A stretch of 16,500 nucleotides of DNA from an uncultured Nitrososphaera sp. GTDB taxonomy: Archaea > Thermoproteota > Nitrososphaeria > Nitrososphaerales > Nitrososphaeraceae. The position numbers and the translations under genes are program-made. This document shows positions 13,378 to 16,500 of this stretch, in pieces; positions within the stretch are counted from its first letter, which is position 1; every line of letters starts with the position of its first letter. The stretch is from the NCBI RefSeq assembly GCF_946478925.1, contig NZ_CAMLDP010000040.1:1-16500 (forward strand), written 5' to 3'. Under the pieces are notes generated by a model. The model was not told the origin of the DNA and searched no databases. It saw only the letters and a list, made by a program, of their open reading frames with translations.

Positions 13378-13893
13378 ATGGATCAAATCTTGACCAAATC
13401 TGATCAGGAACTGATCGAGGCAGCAACAAACGTATGTGCAGAGGAAGAGATAGATTTCAATTCACTTGACGCGCGCCAGACAAGAGGTCTGATATATTAT
13501 TGGTGTTCGTCGTGCAACAGGATATACCCACTTACCCACCTCGTAGTTGCAAGGAGGAAGAACATTTGCGTGCATTGCAAAGAAAAGGTAAAGATGTATT
13601 CGAACAGCAACAAGTACGGCAAGCTGCGCCGCAAGATCTTTAACAGGATGCTGGATATGCGCGAAAAGAAATCATCATCAGCAGCTGCTGCAGAAATTAA
13701 AGACGCAAGCACTCCTCCATACGAAATGAACAGCTACGAGAAAGTGCTTGCAGGCGACATGGAAAAATTGGAACTCATAATAAAAGCGCGTGGAGGAGAT
13801 TCCGAATTCAAAGATCTCGACCTAATCATAAGGCAGAACATGCACATCATAAGAAAGATCACGGGCTTGCGCAGAAATGCAGCGCGGCCCTAA
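13378..13893 (+). CDS. Zinc-ribbon protein of unknown function
   Basis: The product has 171 residues. An N-terminal helix (LTKSDQELIEAATNVCAEE) is followed by a zinc-ribbon-like unit with CSSC (43-46) and CVHC (64-67) separated by 17 residues, an arrangement suited to one zinc ion. A basic region (KYGKLRRKIFNRMLDMREKK) and a Ser/Ala stretch precede a helical C-terminus ending IIRKITGLRRNAARP. The basic patches next to a ribbon suggest RNA or DNA contact, or a role in a transcription or translation complex; neither is shown. No strong TATA or Shine-Dalgarno sequence is seen; AGTTATCTAA about 27 bases upstream is a weak candidate. It converges on the minus-strand pair at 14007-14713. Confidence 0.65.
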   Translation: MDQILTKSDQELIEAATNVCAEEEIDFNSLDARQTRGLIYYWCSSCNRIYPLTHLVVARRKNICVHCKEKVKMYSNSNKYGKLRRKIFNRMLDMREKKSSSAAAAEIKDASTPPYEMNSYEKVLAGDMEKLELIIKARGGDSEFKDLDLIIRQNMHIIRKITGLRRNAARP

Positions 13894-13899
13894 TGCGCT

Positions 13900-13915
13900 A
13901 AAAACAAACAAAAAA
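13900..13915 (-). terminator. T-tract terminator for the minus-strand two-gene unit
   Basis: On the minus strand this is a T-rich run (T5-6, G, T3, G, T5) about 90 bases after the stop at 14007. It also lies just past the stop of the plus-strand zinc-ribbon gene. Confidence 0.35.
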
Positions 13916-14006
13916 TCCTCCTGCCAGGCTGCTGCGCCGGCCAAGGCAGAGCCTAGCTTTTTCACAAACAGATGCCCAGTGTCGGGCAGTAAGACACGGC
14001 CACGAG

Positions 14007-14189
14007 TTACTTGGCGTAATATTTTTCACGGTTAGCCGTTTCACGCGCGTCTTTTGCGTTTTTGCTTTGACTTTTCTTTTCCACGTTTGGATCAACAACT
14101 TCTGGCCGTGGCTCTTTGCCGAACTGCCCCTCGGTCGCATCGTTAAGCGCCTGGTCGCGCTTTGTAGGATTTTTGGTCTCCTTGCTCAA
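14007..14189 (-). CDS. Small hydrophilic protein, second gene of a two-gene operon
   Basis: This 60-residue, strongly hydrophilic protein begins SKETKNPTKRDQALNDATEG and continues QFGKEPRPEVVDPNVEKKSQ, with no cysteine, tryptophan or hydrophobic core, so it is probably disordered in isolation. The start is a TTG that overlaps the TGA stop of the upstream gene by two bases; GGTGGTG 7 bases before it is a reasonable ribosome site, and translational coupling is likely. No family recognised. The overlap and the shared charged composition suggest it works with the 175-residue helical protein. A longer overlapping frame on the same strand is rejected below. Confidence 0.6.
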   Translation of the reverse strand: MSKETKNPTKRDQALNDATEGQFGKEPRPEVVDPNVEKKSQSKNAKDARETANREKYYAK

Positions 14190-14713
14190 TATCTTTCACC
14201 ACCTTTCTTTTCCTTGTCTTTCTGTACGGACTCCCTTTCACCCTTCATCCCGCCGCCGGACGTGCGCTTCTGGCTTGGCGCGTCGGTCACGGCCTCTTTC
14301 AGGCCCTGACCCATCTCTTTGAGGTCCTTACCTGTTTCTTGAAGGTCTTGTCTTGCCCCTTTCAGGTTTTCGGCCGCTCTGCTGGCCTGGCCTTTGAACT
14401 GTTTTACTGTATCCTTTGTGGTGCTGGCAGTCTCGCTTATGGCGTTCACAGTGTCATCAATTACGCCTTTTTCCTGCAGCTCCTTGGCAGTCTCGTTAAT
14501 ATCCTTGGCAGTGTCCCGTGCGGCCATTGCCGCAATGCTCACCGCCTCGCTTATCTCGTGCAGCCCACCGCTCTCCCTGAGCGTCTTTACGGTTTCCCTT
14601 ATCTGCATTGACGAGTCGCGAATGTTCTTGGCTATAGTTTTTATCGCTTCAGCAATTTCTTCCGGGCTCTTCCCGGCAAGCGTGGTTGGCGTTGTTCCTT
14701 TTGTAGTCTCCAT
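14186..14713 (-). CDS. Helical repeat protein, coiled-coil or LEA-like
   Basis: This 175-residue protein is built from short amphipathic units: MQIRETVKTLRESGGLHEI, AARDTAKDINETAKELQEKG, AISETASTTKDTVKQFKGQA, AENLKGARQDLQETGKDLKE. The tail is Gly, Lys and Glu-rich and probably disordered (SGGGMKGERESVQKDKEKKG). No enzyme motif, cysteine or membrane segment. Its composition parallels the 167-residue protein at 12192 and the 72-residue protein at 12095. It is the first gene of a two-gene operon with the 60-residue protein. A TATA-like element 23 bases ahead of the ATG supports the start. A structural, membrane-associated or desiccation-type protective role is possible; nothing in the sequence fixes it. 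Confidence 0.65.
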   Translation of the reverse strand: METTKGTTPTTLAGKSPEEIAEAIKTIAKNIRDSSMQIRETVKTLRESGGLHEISEAVSIAAMAARDTAKDINETAKELQEKGVIDDTVNAISETASTTKDTVKQFKGQASRAAENLKGARQDLQETGKDLKEMGQGLKEAVTDAPSQKRTSGGGMKGERESVQKDKEKKGGERY

Positions 14714-14731
14714 GGTAAAACATCGTTTCTA

Positions 14732-14740
14732 AATTATTAA
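14732..14740 (-). promoter_or_regulatory. TATA-like element of the helical-protein operon
   Basis: The minus strand reads TTAATAATT, centred about 23 bases before the ATG at 14713. Confidence 0.5.
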
Positions 14741-14840
14741 GGAGTTTAGATGTGCCGTTTAGAAGATAATAAAGCGGTTTGAGCCATCCTTTTGCGGTTT
14801 CCAGCACAGACAGATCAAGCGGCATTGAATCAAACTCTTT

Positions 14841-14850
14841 TTTATTATTA
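14841..14850 (+). promoter_or_regulatory. TATA box of the four-helix membrane protein gene
   Basis: TTTATTATTA is centred 27 bases before the TTG at 14872, which makes the TTG the likely first codon of a leaderless message. Confidence 0.55.
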
Positions 14851-14871
14851 GTGACAATATAATACTCTCCC

Positions 14872-15204
14872 TTGGCCAACGAAATCGTCTATGCCATCAC
14901 TTTTGTCATAAGTTTGGTCGTTTCTACCGTCATAATATACGTCGTTACAAAGCTATTTGGAGAAAAAGAGGGAATAGGCCGGGCTTTTTTGGCCGCGGTA
15001 ATAGGCGCAATCGTGTATTCTGTAAGCTATTTCCTGTTCGGCACGGGCTGGCTGGCCGCAATAATAGGCGGGTTTGTGTGGCTCCTTGCGCTAAAGGGGC
15101 TGTACAGCATGGGATGGCTCAAGTCGCTGGCAGTCGCCGTGATAATCTGGATAATTGCCGCAATAGTGGGACTGTTGCTTCCCACCGTGACAGGGCCGCT
15201 GTAA
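14872..15204 (+). CDS. Small four-helix membrane protein
   Basis: This 110-residue protein is nearly all hydrophobic. Predicted membrane helices lie at about 5-27, 37-57, 58-76 and 85-106. Between the first two is a short charged loop (FGEKEGIGR); GWL occurs at the starts of the third and fourth helix regions (TGWLAAIIGG and MGWLKSLAVA). No transport or catalytic motif is visible and I do not recognise a family. The TTG start is set by the TATA box 27 bases upstream; the next Met in frame is far too late. The FAD-dependent oxidoreductase gene begins 22 bases after the stop, so the two probably form one transcript and the membrane protein may receive or pass electrons, though it shows no haem or iron-sulfur ligands. 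Confidence 0.7.
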   Translation: MANEIVYAITFVISLVVSTVIIYVVTKLFGEKEGIGRAFLAAVIGAIVYSVSYFLFGTGWLAAIIGGFVWLLALKGLYSMGWLKSLAVAVIIWIIAAIVGLLLPTVTGPL

Positions 15205-15226
15205 GGCAGAGGTGCAGGTCGGCGCC

Positions 15227-16500
15227 ATGAAAACAGACAGCGGCGACGGGGGATGGGAGGTAAAGACCGCAGGCAGGTCCGAGCCGTCATGGTTTTCCGG
15301 CGCCCCACCGATGGAATTTCAAAGACTTGCCGGCGAAACGGAGGCGGTAGACGTAGTTGTGGTTGGAGGAGGGATTGCAGGGCTTACTACCGCATACCTC
15401 CTTTCCAGAGCGGGCAAAAAAGTCGCAGTGGTAGACGACGGCAACCTCGGCAGTGGCGAGACGGGCAGAACGACGGCGCACATCACCTGCGCCCTTGACT
15501 ATAGATATTACAGCATCGAGGAAAAGCACGGAGAGGAGAAGGCGCGCCTTGCCGCCAAGAGTCACGGTACGGCGATAGACACAATCGAGTCGATAGCAAG
15601 GGAGGAAGGCATAGAGTGCGATTTTGAGCGGGTTGACGGTTTTTTGTTCCGCGGTCCGGGCGACACACAGCAAGAGTCGCTGCAAAAAGAGCTGAAAGCG
15701 ACGCAAAGGGCAGGCATTGCGACCGAGCTTTTGGAAAGGGCGCCTCTGGACTCGTTTGACACGGGCCCCTGCATCCGCTTTCCAGACCAGGCGCAATTTC
15801 AGCCGCTGACATACCTGGCAGGACTTGGCAGGGCGATATCACAGAGGGGGGGCAAGATTTTCACACAGACCCACGTCAAGGATGTCAGGTCCGCAGGCGT
15901 AACCACGGAAGACGGCTTCAAGATTGCCGCAAAAAAAGTGGTGGTTGCCACCAACGCCCCCATAATAGACAAGATAAGCAAGATTTACGACAGGCAGGTG
16001 GCATACAGGACTTATGTCATAGCCGCGCAAATAAAGAAGGGCGCCGTCCCAAGGGCGCTGTACTGGGACACGGGCGACAGACGCGCAAAAGATGCGGCCG
16101 CATACCACTATGTCAGGGTCCAGAAACTGGAGGAGGAAGAAGATGATGATCATGGTGACGACTTGCTGATAATCGGGGGCGAGGACCACCAGACAGGAAG
16201 CGCCGGCGACGATGCCGAGAAGAGATATTCGAATCTTGAATCGTGGGCGAAAGCGAGGTTTCCAGTTAGAGAAATCAGATACAAGTGGTCAGGTCAGGTC
16301 TTGGAACCCGCTGATGGCATGGCCTTCATTGGCCGCAATCCAAAAGACAAGAGGAAGAACATCTTTATCGCCACCGGGGCTTCTGGAAACGGGATCACAT
16401 ACGGGACCATAGCGGGAATCCTGCTGACAGACCTGATCCTTGGCAGGAAAAACGAGTGGTCAAGGATTTACGACCCAGCGCGCAGGATCGGAAAGAAGAA
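15227..16500 (+). CDS. FAD-dependent oxidoreductase, DAO family, 3' end outside window
   Basis: From the ATG at 15227 the frame stays open to the window end (424 codons and 2 bases). After a hydrophilic N-terminus of about 40 residues, VVVVGGGIAGL (43-53) gives the GxGxxG dinucleotide-binding loop with the acidic strand end VAVVDD. SGETGRTTAHIT follows, a segment typical of DAO-type oxidases related to Bacillus YhfW. KVVVATNAP and NIFIATGASGNGITYGT are the usual late FAD-contact regions. An acidic insertion, EEEEDDDHGDD, lies in the substrate domain. In the YhfW-like group a C-terminal Rieske [2Fe-2S] domain follows DLILGRxNxW and the DPxR motif, both reached here, so the missing part may encode one; that is inference. 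It probably oxidises an amine or similar small molecule. Probably co-transcribed with the membrane protein upstream. Confidence 0.8.
   Translation, partial: MKTDSGDGGWEVKTAGRSEPSWFSGAPPMEFQRLAGETEAVDVVVVGGGIAGLTTAYLLSRAGKKVAVVDDGNLGSGETGRTTAHITCALDYRYYSIEEKHGEEKARLAAKSHGTAIDTIESIAREEGIECDFERVDGFLFRGPGDTQQESLQKELKATQRAGIATELLERAPLDSFDTGPCIRFPDQAQFQPLTYLAGLGRAISQRGGKIFTQTHVKDVRSAGVTTEDGFKIAAKKVVVATNAPIIDKISKIYDRQVAYRTYVIAAQIKKGAVPRALYWDTGDRRAKDAAAYHYVRVQKLEEEEDDDHGDDLLIIGGEDHQTGSAGDDAEKRYSNLESWAKARFPVREIRYKWSGQVLEPADGMAFIGRNPKDKRKNIFIATGASGNGITYGTIAGILLTDLILGRKNEWSRIYDPARRIGKK

Noticed and set aside
13898..14140. Minus-strand 80-codon frame overlapping the 60-residue protein gene
   Set aside because: It has no ribosome site, is Trp/Arg/Cys-rich and runs across the T-tract terminator. 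The operon frame with the overlapping TTG is better supported.
14649..14879. Minus-strand 76-codon frame starting MAKGEYYIVTNNKKEF, with plausible composition
   Set aside because: It overlaps the start and promoter of the 175-residue helical protein in another frame and also covers the promoter of the membrane protein. Both of those are better supported.
1..16500. CRISPR arrays, insertion sequences, integrase or attachment sites, toxin-antitoxin or restriction genes
   Set aside because: I looked on both strands and found no regularly spaced direct repeats, transposase or recombinase motifs, or recognisable defence domains. The small-gene cluster at 11877-14713 lacks toxin-like features.

Overview
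The window looks like a chromosomal segment of an ammonia-oxidising thaumarchaeon (Nitrososphaerota), most likely a Nitrososphaera-type soil lineage. This is inferred from several things together: a secreted protein ending in a PEF-type archaeosortase tail; TATA elements centred about 23-30 bases upstream of many start codons, which implies leaderless or nearly leaderless transcripts; Shine-Dalgarno sites at other starts; a protein matching the sensor region of thaumarchaeal histidine kinases; and a DUF2795/zinc-finger protein. No rRNA, tRNA, CRISPR array, insertion sequence, integrase or recognisable defence operon was found.

Layout. 1-3250: the 3' end of a surface-anchored protein, a possible decayed minus-strand coding stretch, a class I O-methyltransferase, a PhnB-type VOC protein followed by a 28-codon stump of a dihydrofolate-reductase/RibD-like gene, and a secreted protein closed by a hairpin/T-tract terminator. 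3255-5472 (minus strand): a membrane-anchored NodB-type deacetylase, a structured intergenic segment that may encode an RNA, a His/Gln-rich secreted protein and a small uncertain ORF. 5517-6874: a split-barrel flavin protein, a DUF2795 plus zinc-finger protein, and a DUF4242 protein sharing overlapping stop codons with it.

7014-10721: a kinase-less copy of a thaumarchaeal sensor region converges on a large membrane protein with a spermidine-synthase-like domain between two membrane blocks. 10722-11226 is a 505-base gap with at most one doubtful small gene. 11227-14713: a Dps ferritin-like protein with a full ferroxidase residue set, four small charged, mostly helical proteins, an ArsR-like regulator and a zinc-ribbon protein. 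This block reads as a stress or cell-protection neighbourhood, but that is inference. 14872-16500: a four-helix membrane protein followed after 22 bases by a FAD-dependent oxidoreductase of the DAO type that is cut off by the window end and may carry a Rieske domain beyond it.

Most genes appear to be transcribed singly. The best-supported operon is 14713 to 14007 on the minus strand, where a TTG start overlaps the preceding TGA stop. I did not find a clear new multi-gene system. The best leads are the helical-protein cluster, the candidate structured RNA near 4339-4427, the free-standing kinase sensor and the membrane-embedded aminopropyltransferase-like protein.
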